A stretch of 64,000 bases of DNA from Pseudeuparius sepicola (GCA_963920635.1 OY987302.1:28929278-28993277); one strand, 5' to 3'; counted from the stretch's first letter, positions 10,743-23,094 are shown. Numbers and translations: made by a program. Notes: a model not told the origin generated them from the sequence alone.

Positions 10743-10814
10743 AGGGAAGTGGCGCAGTGGAAGCGTGCTGGGCTCATAACCCAGAGGTCCGGCGTTCGAA
10801 AGCACGCTCTGGGA
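10743..10814 (+). pseudogene. Initiator-Met tRNA-like pseudogene
   Basis: The A box and D arm TGGCGCAGTGGAAGCG, the anticodon arm GCTGGG..CATAACCCAG with a CAU anticodon, and the variable loop match eukaryotic initiator tRNA-Met closely. The T arm (CGGCGTTCGAAAGCACG) does not pair as a normal 5 bp stem. The acceptor strands (AGGGAAG and CTCTGGG) pair poorly. It is therefore a degenerate copy or a short interspersed element head rather than a working tRNA gene. Confidence 0.65.
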
Positions 10815-11740
10815 TAAAGTTTTTATTACTTTTTTATTTTTTACTAAAGTATTTTTAAAAAATATGTAGTGTTAGATATTGGATATTGGACTCGCACTTG
10901 GCCGATTTTTAACTTTATACCTACTTACTTGTGTATTGTTATAGATTGTTTCAGTATTTGGCATTGCAGGGGCATGCCGCAGAGACGACTCACTAAACAA
11001 AATGTAACTCTAATATAACCTTCATGTAATTTTGTTACAATATAAGGTTGTTTGAGATATAAACGTTCTGTTGACGTAACATTGTACGAAAAAATTTTGT
11101 CCGCATCAGCAACGTTACTGTGTTACATTGTATGTTGCAAAAATGTTTCAAAAACATCTTAGAAACATTTTAATGTAGTGTGCTTGTAATATTATGTCAA
11201 TATTATTGATAAACATCACGTGTTTGTTGCTTCAATATAATTTTACGTTAATAAAACAGAGTGCCGGTACAATGAAATAATATTGCAGAAATGTGGAGAA
11301 TAAATATGCTATCCTTGTTTATGGATACGCAAAATAAAATCCCATTTGTTGCATCCGTTCTGCCGGTCACTGTATATAAACTAAATGCTTTCTAAATATT
11401 ATTTTTAATATATTTTTGGTAAGTGGTATGTTATTCTTTACGTTGTATTCATATTTGAATTATTTACATGCCTATACACAGACAATGCGTCACTTATCCT
11501 TCTAAAATAATTATTTATGAACCGATTTCAATTTTTTTGTACTTGTAAAGGAAAGAATAGTTTGAATTCCTCCTTTCTAGATAGGTACTATCAAATAAAT
11601 AAATGTCAAAATCAGATCATAAATAAATATTTTTGAGGGGTGGTACCTACTTATATGCCAAGTTCTCAGGAAGATTTCACCATTTTTATTTTTTTTTGCG
11701 ATACCAGTACGCTGTTGGTGAAGTGGGCCATAATACCAAT
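10815..11740. other. Unassigned AT-rich sequence
   Basis: No gene, long repeat or RNA recognised. Confidence 0.4.
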
Positions 11741-12356
11741 AATAGTTATTTATGTACCAAGGCACTGAAGTTCAACTTTTTATGACTCATGTGGAATTTA
11801 GTTGCCGAGGCCTCTGGCCGAGGCAAATAAACCACATGAGTCATAAAAAGAACTTCAGTGCCGAGGTACATAATTATATTTTTTTTTAAATCGGAAAAAA
11901 AAAGTTTTATTAGGCAAGAAAACAATAATAAGGGATCACCCGTCCATGAACCGACTATGCGCGGCCTTGCTTGACTTTGACGATTGCGCTACCTAGGTCA
12001 AGTAAGACAAGACACGGCATCTTTGTACAGAAAAACCAAACTGCTGCTTCTTGTGCAGCTTACACAACAAATCTATTGATATTTAAATTTACTAAAATAT
12101 GTATACTGAAGGATTGCGCTTCTATAGGAAACAATTTCGCAAGGTGTACGAAAAGTTAAATGGGCTTTTATCGGCCGGGTTTTGAATATTTGGTGACTTT
12201 TGACGGGCGATTTCTCCGCGTCTGACGTTTGATGTTTACATCTCGCCAAGGCCTACTTATGCAAAAAATCGTACAATAATGTAGCCCATCATTGTACAAT
12301 TTCTGTGCTTTTAATGACGATTTTGGGACACTTTACTGCCGATTTCAAGAAAATAA
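11741..12356 (+). repeat. Dispersed ~615 bp repeat, copy 1, with a terminal hairpin
   Basis: Nearly identical to 32063-32680. Near its start is a hairpin (11754-11869): GTACCAAGGCACTGAAGTTC and TTTTTATGACTCATGTGG are mirrored on the right around a short loop containing GAGGCCTCTGGCCGAGG. The rest has a polypyrimidine-poor unique core with TCGGCCGGGTTTTGAATA and a small inverted pair around 12267-12302. No ORF of note. It is probably a non-autonomous element whose class is unknown. Confidence 0.75.
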
Positions 12357-12357
12357 G

Positions 12358-13750
12358 TTTTATTAAAGGCTGTGCCTCCGCTGCCGGCAACGGCACCCGA
12401 ATGAGCTGCCGGCAAAGAATTCTTAGGTTTTGCCACTGATTGTACTTTTACCTATATGATTTTCTGAAGATTTCAAGATTCCATTCAAATTCAAATTCTC
12501 GTTCACTGTAGGTAAGTAAGTAGTGCAAGAGCAATAATAATTATAATAGAATAATACATAATAGTGTACCTATTTAACAAAAAAAAAGGATGCACAATCA
12601 TTCTTAATGCATTAGAAGGGTGTTTACAGGGTGTCCCAGGTTTTTTCATCAGGGCTTTGGCATTTTGTAGAAAAAGTCATTGTAAGTTGGGTTGCTCATA
12701 TACGTACCTAAACATTTTTATACATATGATAAAATCATTCCTACCACTTTCATTTTGTTACATGTCCCCAGTGTAGGAAATACTATTCACTACTACGCTT
12801 CTAAATAGTAAAATAAGAAAGTGACAAAAATTAAGCCCGCCTAGTATGTTTAATTTTTAATAACTTATCAAAATGGGGAACAAAAAAGAAATTGTTTTTT
12901 TTAGTGAAACTATCAAGTTAATGAAAAATATCAAGAGGAAAAACCTTTCTGAGTTGATTACAGAAAATGATTTTTTCTTTTTTAAATAATCTATCTTGCA
13001 CAAAATAAAAAACTTTTTAAAAGCAAGCTTTTAAAACGAATAAAACAAATTTATGTTTTCGTTAAGGTAATTCATTACCAAATTGCGACAAGCAACCCAC
13101 GTGATGCAAAAAGTAATTCTACCGTAAGGTGTCTTCCAACTATCTGTGGAAACGTATCCCAAAATTCAAGTTCCAAACCAAATTCTTTTGGAATAATTTC
13201 GCAGGGAAAGCAGAACACTTCCTCCAAATATTTGCACATCATGACGAGACAACAACGATCATATATCGTTCCGGGACACCCTGTATAAAATTCCTTTTTT
13301 AAATCAACTTTTAAAACCCGTATTTGAGGTAGAAGCGTCTGAATGAAAAATAACATGAGAAAAGTCACAATATTTTAACCCAAAGAATCTGGTCAATAGA
13401 TTAACCTACTTCGTACTTTTTTGTAACACGGTGTAAGTATAGGTACATTTGGGAGAAAGGGCGTGGACATTGCAGGTTTTAAAGCACATAAGCCTCTTTA
13501 ATCTCGTAATATATACGGTTCAACAATAATATCTCGTTTTCCAAATGATGTCCATCTTCTACGCGTTGTGACGACGGTTTTTATTATATGTGGCCAAATT
13601 TTAGGCACTCAAAATCGGCAGTCTCTATATAGTCAATTTTTGGGGCGCCATTGCCGGCATCCGAGAAAAATATTGAGAGGGCAACCGGCGCCGGCAGCCA
13701 TTAGTTTATTTTGCGGGCACCGTTGCCGGCAACGGAGGCACTGCCTTTAT

Positions 13751-13755
<5 letters not shown>
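12358..13755. mobile_element. 1.4 kb element with ~40 bp inverted ends, and a nested inverted pair
   Basis: Left end ATTAAAGGCTGTGCCTCCG followed by CTGCCGGCAACGGCACCCG. The right end is the inverse, ending TGCCGGCAACGGAGGCACTG and CCTTTATTAAA at 13755. Extra GCCGGC words flank both ends inside. Within it, CAGGGTGTCCCAGG (12628) and its inverse near 13268-13285 bound a possible nested ~660 bp MITE. No transposase was recognised; a 97-codon minus-strand frame (13368-13075) has no known domain. Confidence 0.65.

Positions 13756-13782
<27 letters not shown>
13755..13782. repeat. (TA)n microsatellite
   Basis: An uninterrupted run of alternating A and T beside the TIR of the preceding element. 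Confidence 0.9.
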
Positions 13783-13784
<2 letters not shown>

Positions 13785-13884
13785 AAATAATAGTAATTGC
13801 CCTCCTCCCCCGCACAAGCATGTGGTTGCTTCTGGGGTACTCCTAGTTTGGAGTATTGTGAGGGTGAGAATTATTATTATTATA

Positions 13885-14641
13885 CAGTGTCCTCCAAAAA
13901 GTTCGCAGCATAGGGGGAAAATTTTTAATTAATGATTTTTTTGAAATTTAAGTTTTGGGGTTACCTTTTGCTTTAAAAAAGATGAAAAACGACCCACTCA
14001 AACGTGGTTACGTGATTTTCGTTATCTGTCAAAAATGACATTTAAAAGTATATACCGCTGAAAATGGGTTTATTTGTTAAAATATCAAAAAGTTTTACTT
14101 GAAAAAGTTGTTTCTTTTTCAATTTCACGTACGTGTACCAAATTTGAACGCCCTACTAAAAGATTTAGTTTTTTGACATTTTTAATATTTATGAAATTTC
14201 TGAAAATTTTTAAAACTTGTAACTTCATAAAAACTATTTTGTATCACTAACTTTATCATTCTATTAACTTTTTATTACTAATTACCGATAAGAATGTGTC
14301 TTTTTCAAAAGAAAATGATATTAACGCTTTAAAATTCTGTTATGTTTGCTGCAAAGTTGATGTACCATCTAGCATTTAGGATATAAATTTAGTTACATTA
14401 GATTTTCCAGTTCTAAATTTATGCCAAGTAAAACTTTTTGATATTTTAAGAAATAAACCCATTTTCAGCGATATATTTTTTTAAATGTCATTTTTGACAG
14501 ATAACAAAAGTCACGTGACCACGTTTGAGTGGGTCGTTTTTCATTTTTTTAAAGCAAAAGGTAACCCCAAAACTTAAATTTCAAAAAAGTCATTAATTAA
14601 AAATTTTCCCCCTATGCTGCGAACTTTTTGGAGGACACTCG
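13885..14641. mobile_element. 757 bp foldback MITE, CAGTGTCCTCC ends
   Basis: The arms 13885-14101 and 14424-14641 are ~215 bp near-identical inverted copies starting CAGTGTCCTCCAAAAAGTTC. It is flanked by TA within a base or two, the mariner-type target. The central ~320 bp is AT-rich and non-coding. Confidence 0.85.
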
Positions 14642-16467
14642 ATATGTATATATACATATATATTATTTCGTTAGTGCAACTATACCTAGGTACATAATTT
14701 TGTAATAAGTATATTATCTATGTATAGAAAGGTTCATATTCGAGTTGATATTAAGTATAAATAAAAAACTACCACAATGAAAGTAATGAAGGTTTATTCA
14801 ATTTACAAATATAAAATAACATTAAAATATTCCCGTCTACGTGGTGATATGCAAGTAATAAATAAATAAAATATTAATATAAAAAGTAAAAGGTAATATG
14901 TACATTTCATTCAAAAGGGTTTTGGATTTTTCTGTTGTTAAAGGCAAATTGAAGCCTCCTTTTCATTTTTGATATAAAAATGCCAGCCCCACATTTTCTG
15001 AAATGTGAAATCATGCAACTATGGTACTATGTACTACTCTCATTTCTTCACTACCACTACCAAACCACACAGCCAAAACAAGTATTTAAAACTATTAGTT
15101 TTACGATCAAGGAGTAAATAGCCGCCTAAATTTTGTAAATTGAAATGCTTAGTAATACTGTAATTACCCAAAAATACAGCATGCAACATAGATAAGGCAT
15201 AAGGCAAGCATAGTTGCCTAAATTACACACTGAAACAAACTAAATTCTACTATTAACTAAATAGATGATGATGCAATTGAAGCATTTCCATTTTCATGCA
15301 TAGGGAATTGAAAATAATACCTAGGTAACTTAGATCTAAATCACTTCAAGCAAAGGGTATCTGTGTCCTGAATCACACACTGAATAAACACCAGGACCAG
15401 GTAATATATACACAAGACGCCAGCGGCCGAGGTGACGCTACATGTGGCATCCGACAGCCGATGTAAAATGGCGCCCACAGCCCACAGGGCCGCGCTGGCG
15501 TCTTCAGTTCTCATTGTTACAACTAGGTGTTACTCATAAAAAACTACAAAAAAAATATTGAGAGAGCGAGATGCGGAGAGCAAGTTTTTCTCGTGGAACT
15601 AGTTATGAGGCGATCAAATAAAACACAATATTCTAAAAACAAGTTTTATTACACCCTGAGAATCGTTTGCATTAATTTGCCCTACAAAAGAAAGTTACAA
15701 TTTGAAAATCGTTTACATTAAATTGACTTACAAAAGGAAGTTATACTACTCACAGTTACATAAGTTTAACAGAAGTAAATGAAATTCAAACAGAAGTAAA
15801 TTTGAAAATTGAGGTTAAGCAATCACCTTAGTTTACACACCGACTGAGATTTTAACTGCGGCTCGTTTCTGTCCTTTCGACTTGGGTAAAATTAATAGAA
15901 TCGAGGGGGACCCTGTGTGGGTTATTCATATTAAGGACAAATTGGGAATAGTAAAAATAGACCTAAAATCCCACAATTTCTATTTTTCACATCACATTCG
16001 AAACGCTACCCGTTTCATAACTCTAACAGTTACATCTTCAGGCTAGCTGAAAAAGGGGGGTAAGGGAGAAGAACACTAATTAGTCCAGGTTTAAACAAAC
16101 AATCAAACAACAAACCACAATCCAATCAAGTTACAATATAAATTAATCTATGCTCACTTACAAATATCATCAGGAGGTGACTGGTGAAGAATGGCAGAAA
16201 CTACAGTCATTACATTACAACATATTAAAAATTTTCTTAACTACTAATCGGAGACGTAAAATTATTTGTATGTGGTTCTAGAATAATGTACTTTTTATGG
16301 GTTATAAAAAACCATGTCTTTCAAACTTTGATACAAGTAAGGCCATCTATTAGCGAGCTAACGTAACTTAAACCAAAGGAGGAATTATAACATAAGGCAA
16401 CCTATAATATTTAGGCGAAGTAAAAAAGTAAACTAACAATTCTCACAGTTTACAGGAAACATTCAAC
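14642..16467. other. Unassigned 1.8 kb stretch
   Basis: No gene recognised. Read on the minus strand, TTGTAAATTGAATAAACC (about 14810-14793) could be a polyadenylation signal, so part of this stretch might be the 3' UTR of a gene lying beyond it; no exon was found. It also holds a tandem duplicate (GAAAATCGTTTACATTAA-like, ~15659 and ~15707) and a GC-rich inverted pair AGACGCCAGCG / CGCTGGCGTCT at 15416-15504. Confidence 0.3.
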
Positions 16468-16869
16468 CTATTCAAAGAAAACGGAAAAAGTTGGGGAAGA
16501 TTCAAAAACTAACTGAGAATTTAATGTTTTAGTATTGTTCAATTTAACATGTCTAAGAATTTCGAATGATTCTAAATTATTAAGAAAATAACCTTTATTA
16601 GCTCTATGTAAAATTTTAAAATCTAATTCTGGGTCAAAATTATGATTATTGTCATAAAGATGTTTGGAAAAATGTGAAAAACAACTAGAAAGAGGGTTTA
16701 GGGCTCTTTGATGTACTTTTAGTCTAGTTTTAAAATTGCGAAAGGTTCTACCAATGTAAGATACCACTGGTCTAATTGGTATGTCCTCAATAAATTCTCC
16801 TACATATAAACTTTCGAAATGGCTAAATGGAATTCTAAAACAATTATATCGGAAGTTTCTCTTACACAA
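16468..16869 (-). pseudogene. Penelope-like element GIY-YIG endonuclease fragment
   Basis: The open frame 16869-16468 carries SYIGRTFRNFKTRLKVHQRA and HFSKHLYDNNHNFD, then FKILHRANKGYFLNNLESFE. This is the C-terminal single-strand nuclease domain typical of Penelope-like elements; the first GIY signature residues are degenerate. The matching RT fragment (16872-17210) is on the opposite strand, so the copy is rearranged head to head. It is 5'-truncated and inactive. Confidence 0.8.
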
Positions 16870-16871
16870 TT

Positions 16872-17210
16872 AAGAATAATCTGGATTTAGTAGAGACATT
16901 AAATAATCTTAAATTGGACCAACCTTTTTTATTGGTTTCTCTCGATGTCTCGAATCTCTTTACCAACATCCCTATTGAAGTAGTGAAGGACCTTATAAAA
17001 AGAAAATTAGAGGATAGTGAATTTTCTTCGGAAGAAAAGATCGAGATTTTTGAAGTTCTACGCATTTGCCTTGACCAAATTTTTTTCAATTTGACAATAA
17101 AGTATATAACCAACATGATGGCGTTGCCATGGGTTTCTCAATTTCCCCAATTCTAGCAGATGTTTTCATGGATTTCTTTGAGTCTTCTAAGACTCGAGAA
17201 AATCTTGACA
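16872..17210 (+). pseudogene. Penelope-like element reverse transcriptase fragment
   Basis: LLVSLDVSNLFTNIPIEVV (~16930-16985) is the RT motif A region of Penelope-like elements. After a one-base frameshift near 17105, GVAMGF and SPILADVFMDFFE follow, which is the motif B region. The catalytic xxDD segment is missing because the copy stops near 17210. It abuts the inverted GIY-YIG fragment at about 16868. Confidence 0.8.
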
Positions 17211-17687
17211 AATATTCATTTTTCTGAAAACTTTGTTTGAAAAAAAAAAACTTTTTGACTTTGCGTAAAAACACACTTAAGATCCATGGCCTACTTTCCG
17301 AGATACTTTTCACAATCCCGAAAATCGTCGAAAGTTCTTCAGCATGTAACTTTTTTGTTTCAAAAATTACCGAAAAAGTTTCTTAATGAAATTTGTGTGC
17401 AAAACTGATTGCATTAAACCTAGTTTATCAAAATTTGGAAAAATATCATGGTTTGTTGTGTGCTCTCTTAACACTTAATTTTTTTTATTTATAGCTGTCA
17501 TGCAAACTAGAAAAATTTAAAAATGTGAAAAATGTGCAAGATACCGATACCGCGCAAGAAATTTCCAAGATTTCCAATGTAGTATGTTGGGAAAAAAATA
17601 CCTAAAACATGAAGGTACGGGATTCGAGGCCACGGCTCGCTACTATAAAATGGGGACATTTTTCGGTGGGTACTAAGAGAGCACCCA
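17211..17687. other. Unassigned AT-rich sequence
   Basis: Nothing recognisable. Confidence 0.4.
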
Positions 17688-17978
17688 TTAAGAGGCCATG
17701 GGAAGCCACGAAAAATTTCGAAGCTCTTCTCTCTTTAAAAGTTCGGAAAAGGCTAGATAGATACCAATTCGGTGAGGAAGGGGCAGGGGGGGCCGGCCTC
17801 GAGGCCGGCGGTACACTCCCAGCGAGAAGTTTACCTGCGTGTCATTTGCACCAATTAAATATATTGTAAGTATAGTTTGCATCAAGTATCCGTTGCGGGC
17901 GTTTAAGAGGCCATGGGAAGCCACGAAAAATTTCGAAGCTCTTCTCTCTCTAAAAGTTCGAACAAGGCTAGGTAGATA
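17688..17978 (+). repeat. Pair of ~75 bp direct repeats
   Basis: TTAAGAGGCCATGGGAAGCC starts both 17688-17762 and 17903-17978. The copies differ at a few bases and are separated by ~140 bp that includes GGCCGGCCTCGAGGCCGG. They may be the two ends of a small LTR-like unit or a tandem duplication. Nothing is recognised between 17979 and 18115. Confidence 0.65.
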
Positions 17979-18115
17979 GTTTGCGCCAATTATGTTACAC
18001 TTTGTTAATTTTTAAGATCAAAATAAGATAAAAAAAACATTTTACGTGAGAAGACAAACCGCTTTTAACGGTAAGAGGATAATTTCACAGATTAATTGAA
18101 TAATTCCTTGACGCT

Positions 18116-18175
18116 ATCTAGCTCTGCTAGTTTCTGAGATCCTCATAGTGGTCATAGAAAAAAACTCACCCTGTA
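18116..18175 (-). repeat. Terminal fragment of the CAGGGTGAGTTTTTT foldback family
   Basis: CTAGCTCTGCTAGTTTCTGAGATCC followed by AAACTCACCCTGTATA matches the right end of the foldback at 35841-37287. Only the end is present. It shows that this family is dispersed. Confidence 0.7.
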
Positions 18176-18414
18176 TATATAATATCATTGGAACCGGAAG
18201 GAAGTATAGACTTCAAATATGTGAATATATACAGGTTGTTCCATTTAAAAAACCATAAGTTTGGCACAAATCTCCCAAATTAATTGTTTTTCTGATCAGT
18301 GCGTTTTTCTATTTGCCATTTTTCGATAGGGTACAAAATAAAAAAGTTGAAGGGGGGGTAATCATAACTGAATACCCCTATACATTATCGGCGGAACAAG
18401 GAAGTCTCCATATT

Positions 18415-18570
18415 TTATAAAATTTATTTGTGGCGCAAACAGATCCATTTAATTTTTAATTGGGTTTTTCGCCACCAAACTGATTGAAAGACAACTTTTT
18501 CAAGTTGCCTCGAAAATTCATAAATTCTTAACACTAAATGAACGAAACTTTAAACGTGTAACTCAAAAAA
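18415..18570 (-). repeat. Penelope pseudo-LTR, 3' copy
   Basis: ~150 bp starting TTTATTTGTGGCGCAAACAG, nearly identical to 21097-21251 and in the same orientation. Confidence 0.8.
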
Positions 18571-18789
18571 TAACTTCAACAAATTTGTTTTCTGAGCTTT
18601 CGGAGGATAAATCTTCCCCCTTTTCTCAAAGATCATGTCACGTCAAAGTGAAGTGACAGATTAATAAATTTCAGGTTAAAATGTCATGACAACAGAAACA
18701 ATAGCCTAGCCACCTGCGTGATATTGTACCCTGTGTTTTATCTAATTATCTATACTAACTGCTCTTTGAATAAGTGGCAATAATATTTT

Positions 18790-21126
18790 ACTGAATTCCA
18801 CTGAACATTCAGCAACACAGTTGCCCGTATTTCCTAGAATAAATGCAGATTCTTTAATTTTTCTTCTATTTCATACTTCTTCTTTTAGAATTGGTTTGGA
18901 ACTATCCCACAATATCCTATGATTGTTATTAAAGGAATGTTCACATATTTTTGACTTCGAAATTTGATTTTGCCTGATATAATTTTTATGTTCTTTTAAA
19001 CGAACGTTAAATGGCCTACAAGTCTCCCCAACATAGAACTTTCCACATTCACAAGGAATTTTATAAATGCAATTTTTTGAACTTTGTAACTCATTAAATG
19101 GTTTTGTTTTAACTAGCATCGATCTTAATGTATTTTTGGTTTTAAATACTGTTCTCACATTAAAACGATTGCCTATACGTTTTAGCTTATCTGACAGTCC
19201 AGGAATATAAGGAATTATTAAATTTACTGGTCGGTCCACCAGATTTATTTCTCTAATTCTATTAGCATTGTTATTTTGTTGGCAATCCTGAAAAACTTGC
19301 TCAACAAATTCAATAGGATAACTATTCTTCTCAAGAACATGTTTTATATGTTTAATTTCCTCCTCAAACTTTTAATTACTCCTTTTTTAACACTAATATG
19401 ATGATTGGAGTTGAAATGGAGATATCTATTAGTATGTGTTGGTTTTCTATAGACACTAGTTTCTATATTATCTGATTTCAGTATAGAAACATCTAAGAAA
19501 AGTAATTCATTATTATTTTCAATTTCTAAGGTAAACTTAATAGAAGGTTCTTGAGAGTTTATAAAATTTAATAATGAATTTAACTCATCTACTCCATGTT
19601 CCCATATAACAAATATGTCATCTACATATCTCCACCAAACATTAGGTTGGTGAACATATCTAGTCAATTCATTTTGTTCAAAATCTTCCATGAATAAATT
19701 GCTTATGAATGGTGATAAAGGAGACCCCATAGCCATTCCAAATTCCTGCTGGTAAAATTCATTTCCTAGTTGAAAATAAGTGGTTTTAACACATAGTGTT
19801 GTTAGTTCTAATATTGCATCTACATTCAAATTTGTCCTTTCTACTAAAGTCTGATCACTTTCTAACTTTCTGCGTAAAATATTCAATGATTTGTCAACAG
19901 GGACATTTGTAAAAAGACTAACCACATCAAAACTAGCTAATATATAATTATTCGGAAATTGATGTTCCCTAATTTTTTCTAGAAAATGATTACTGTTTCT
20001 GATAAATAAATTTGAATTTCCCACTAACGGATTAACAATTTTAAGTAAATATTTTGCTAACGAATGACATGGCGAATTTATTCAACTTACAATGGGGTGA
20101 AGAGGAATGTTAGTTTTGTGTATTTTTGGTAATCCGTAGAAGTGTGGAGGTTTTGAATGATGCGGAGTTAAGAGTGTCCTTTGTCTCTGTGTCATTTGTT
20201 CACGGTATTTATACAGTGTTTTGTATATTTTAGTTTCTATTGAAGTTGTAGGGTCTTTGTTTATCTTCTTGTAAGTTCCTTCATTTAATAAATCATTTAA
20301 TTTATTATCATACATAGTTTTTTCTAAAATAACAGTTGCATTTCCTTTATCTGCTGGTAATATTTTAATTATCCTATCTGATTTAAGTGATCTAATTGCT
20401 ACTTTTTCTTCCTTTGAAATATTTGACTTTGGTTTAAAATCTTTTTCTAAGATTATTTTTGACCTGACTAAATTCTTGACCTAATTCCTCAGGTAATGCT
20501 TGAGCTGTTTCCCTTTCCGATGCTACTATGTCAAGCTTAGAAATTTTGTTGTCAACAACAAAAAAATTTAACCCTTTTGCCAAAACTAACTTTTCTGAAA
20601 TGGTAAGTTCTCTGTTAGATAAATTAATTACTGTTCTGTTGACAAAATCATTGTCTATTTGATTGAATTCCTCACTATGCTGTTCCTCAACTAATCTTCG
20701 GAATTTGTTAATCTGTCTAAGTTTGACTCTATCAAAATGCCTATTATAGCTTATGCTGATACAATTTGATATATAATTAAAATCATAGAAAGATACACTT
20801 TAGCTAACATTCTCCTGTATTTCATTTATATCCCCCCATAATTTGTTTATGTTACTTCTTTGGTTCTGTATTCTTTCTGTTATCAGCATCATACTACATC
20901 TGAACAATATTTTGCTACATTTCCTAGTAGTAAAAGGTTCTTTTAGGCGTAATCCTTTTGGTATAATATCGGCTTGTCTACATTTACATAAATATGTCAA
21001 TCCATTTTTCGCGTTAGATAATTTGAAAAACTTCTTCTCTAATAATCTGAAATTATTGCAAACATTAAGCCCATACCTTTGTTCTAGATATTTTCTAAAA
21101 TTTATTTGTGGCGCAAACAGATCCAT
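18790..21126 (-). pseudogene. Penelope-like RT + GIY-YIG polyprotein, broken
   Basis: Reads right to left. The N-terminus is at 21126-20800, with LEKKFFKLSNAKNGLTYL and DIIPKGLRLKEPF. A degenerate middle follows. RT begins with ILPADKGNATVIL (~20360) and PHFYGLPKIHKTNIPLHPIVS (20145-20085). The RT core at 20024-19344 has ASFDVVSLFTNVP, FGMAMGSPLSPFISNLFMEDFE and the catalytic YVDD at ~19620, with FLDVSI after it. The C-terminal GIY-YIG nuclease at 19239-18790 has CIYKIPCECGKFYVGETCRP and KEHKNYIRQ. Several frameshifts and stops separate these blocks, so the enzyme is not made as one protein. It is the best-preserved Penelope copy here, with both domains and the order expected for the family. 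Confidence 0.85.
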
Positions 21127-21251
21127 TTAATTTTTAATTGGGTTTTTCGCCACCAAACTGATTGAAAGACAACTTTTTCAAGTTGCCTCGAAAATTCATA
21201 AATTCTTAACACTAAATGAACGAAACTTTAAACGTGTAACTCAAAAAATAA
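21097..21251 (-). repeat. Penelope pseudo-LTR, 5' copy
   Basis: A direct repeat of 18415-18570. The first codons of the ORF (MDLFAPQ) lie inside it. After 21251 the similarity stops; 21252-21837 is unassigned. Confidence 0.8.
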
Positions 21252-21837
21252 TGCTATAACAGTCCTGTTGTACAGGAGAGGAAGTCGTCCAGATCGAGCA
21301 GGGTGAGGTATATCTCAAGAAATGCTTCCATTTCAGGCAAGAACACCAACCAGCAATATTACGTAAGTGGTACCTTTTTAATGTTACTGTTTCTGCAATT
21401 TTATTGTTTATTCCTCATCGCTTTGTCTGGTTCATTTCTCATATAAGTACTCAACTTTGAGCTTACAGTTTACAAAGTAAATCACAACAAAAGCTATCGT
21501 TAGGCAACAGGTTTATTAAACAAAAAAATAGCTTTCATTATTCATCAATATTTTTGACACATCCTGTAGATCAATGTTGCCTCATTTAAATGTAATACAT
21601 TTTTTATACAGCACGCCAATAAGCATTCATGAAGCAAAGGAGACAAACAAATTTTGACAATTTAACAGTGTGGATGAAATATACTTAGAAATGAATGTTT
21701 TTATAATATCGCCAATAATGTGGGTTGGTTAATTATATCTAAAAAAATAAGGAAAAATTAATAATAAAAAAAATATTCCATTATTGCTTGAAAACATTAC
21801 ACTATGTAACACAAATGAAACATACATTGAATTTTTT

Positions 21838-22940
21838 ACTTTGTTTTTTGCCACCAAACTGGTTAAAAGACAACTTTTTCAAGTTGCCTGGAAAATTAAT
21901 AAATTTTTAACAGTAACTGAACGAAACTTTGAACGTGTAACTCAAAAAATAACTTCAACAAATTTGTTTTCTGAGCTTTCGGAGGATAAATCTTCCTCCT
22001 TTCTCAAAGATCATGTCACGTCAAAGTGAAGTGACAGATTAATAAATTTCAGGTTAAAATGTCATGACAACAGAAACAATAGCCTAGCCACCTGCCTGAT
22101 ATTGTACCCTGTGTTTTATCTAATTATCTATATAAACTTCTCTTTGAATAAGTGGCAATAATATTTTACTGAATTCCACTGAACATTCAGCAACACAGTT
22201 GCCCGTATTTCCTAGAATAAATGCAGATTCTTTAATTTTTCGTCTATTTTCTACTTCTTCTTTTAGATTGTTATTAAAGGAATGTTCACATATTTTTGAC
22301 TTCGAAATTTCATTTTGCCTGATATAATTTTTATGTTCTTTTAAACGAACGTTAAATGGCCTACAAGTCTCCCCAACATAGAACTTTCTTCGTTTAAAAG
22401 AACATAAAAATTATATCAGGCAAAATCAAATTTCGAAGTCAAAAATATGTGAACATTCCTTTAATAACAATCATAGGATATTGTGGGATAGTTCCAAACC
22501 AATTCTAAAAGAAGTAGGAAATAGACGAAAAATTAAAGAATCTGCATTTATTCTAGGAAATACGGGCAACTGTGTTGCTGAATGTTCAGTGGAATTCAGT
22601 AAAATATTATTGCCACTTATTCAAAGAGAAGTTAGTATAGATAATTAGATAAAACACAGGGTACAATATCAGGCAGGTGGCTAGGCTATTGTTTCTGTTG
22701 TCATGATATTTTAACCTGAAATTTATTAATCAGTCACTTCACTTTGACGTGACATGATCTTTGAGAAAGGAGGAAGATTTATCCTCCGAAAGCTCAGAAA
22801 ACAAATTTGTTGAAGTTATTTTTTGAGTTACACGTTTAAAGTTTCGTTCATTTAGTATTAAGAATTTATGAATTTTCGAGGCAACTTGAAAAAGTTGTCT
22901 TTCAATCAGTTTGGTGGCGAAAAACCCAATTAAAAATTAA
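21838..22940. repeat. Palindromic pair of Penelope 3' ends
   Basis: 21838-22388 repeats the minus-strand element's 3' end (pseudo-LTR plus GIY-YIG tail). 22389-22940 is the same sequence inverted, giving a plus-strand frame with RLKEHKNYIRQNQ, HRILWDSSKPILKE and RRKIKESAFILGNTGNCVAE. The arms are ~550 bp and meet at about 22388 with almost no spacer. The left arm lacks ~20 bp around the HRILWDSSKP codons. Confidence 0.85.
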
Positions 22941-23094
22941 AAGGAAGTCTCCATTTTGTTCGAACCTCTGTAGAAGTGATATTTATAATATCTCCATGTA
23001 GAAAAAACATTATTTGCTTGTAAGTAATTGGTGGAAGAGTGAAACTATAAAACTCTTAAAAGGCGTCCGGCATCTTTTTTATCAACAGCAAATT

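Larger units (their letters stand above)
18412..22940 (-). mobile_element. Penelope-like compound insertion with 14 bp target duplication
   Basis: The block is flanked by the perfect direct repeat AAGGAAGTCTCCAT (18398-18411 and 22941-22954). It holds a near-complete Penelope-like element on the minus strand (18415-21251) bounded by ~150 bp direct repeats, then 590 bp of unassigned sequence, then a palindromic pair of 3' fragments (21838-22940). Direct pseudo-LTRs, inverted truncated copies and target duplications of this size are known features of Penelope-like elements. Confidence 0.8.

Noticed and set aside
10743..10814. Functional initiator tRNA
   Set aside because: T stem and acceptor stem do not pair properly.
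13075..13368. 97-codon minus-strand gene
   Set aside because: Lies inside a TIR element, spans its nested MITE end, has no recognisable domain.
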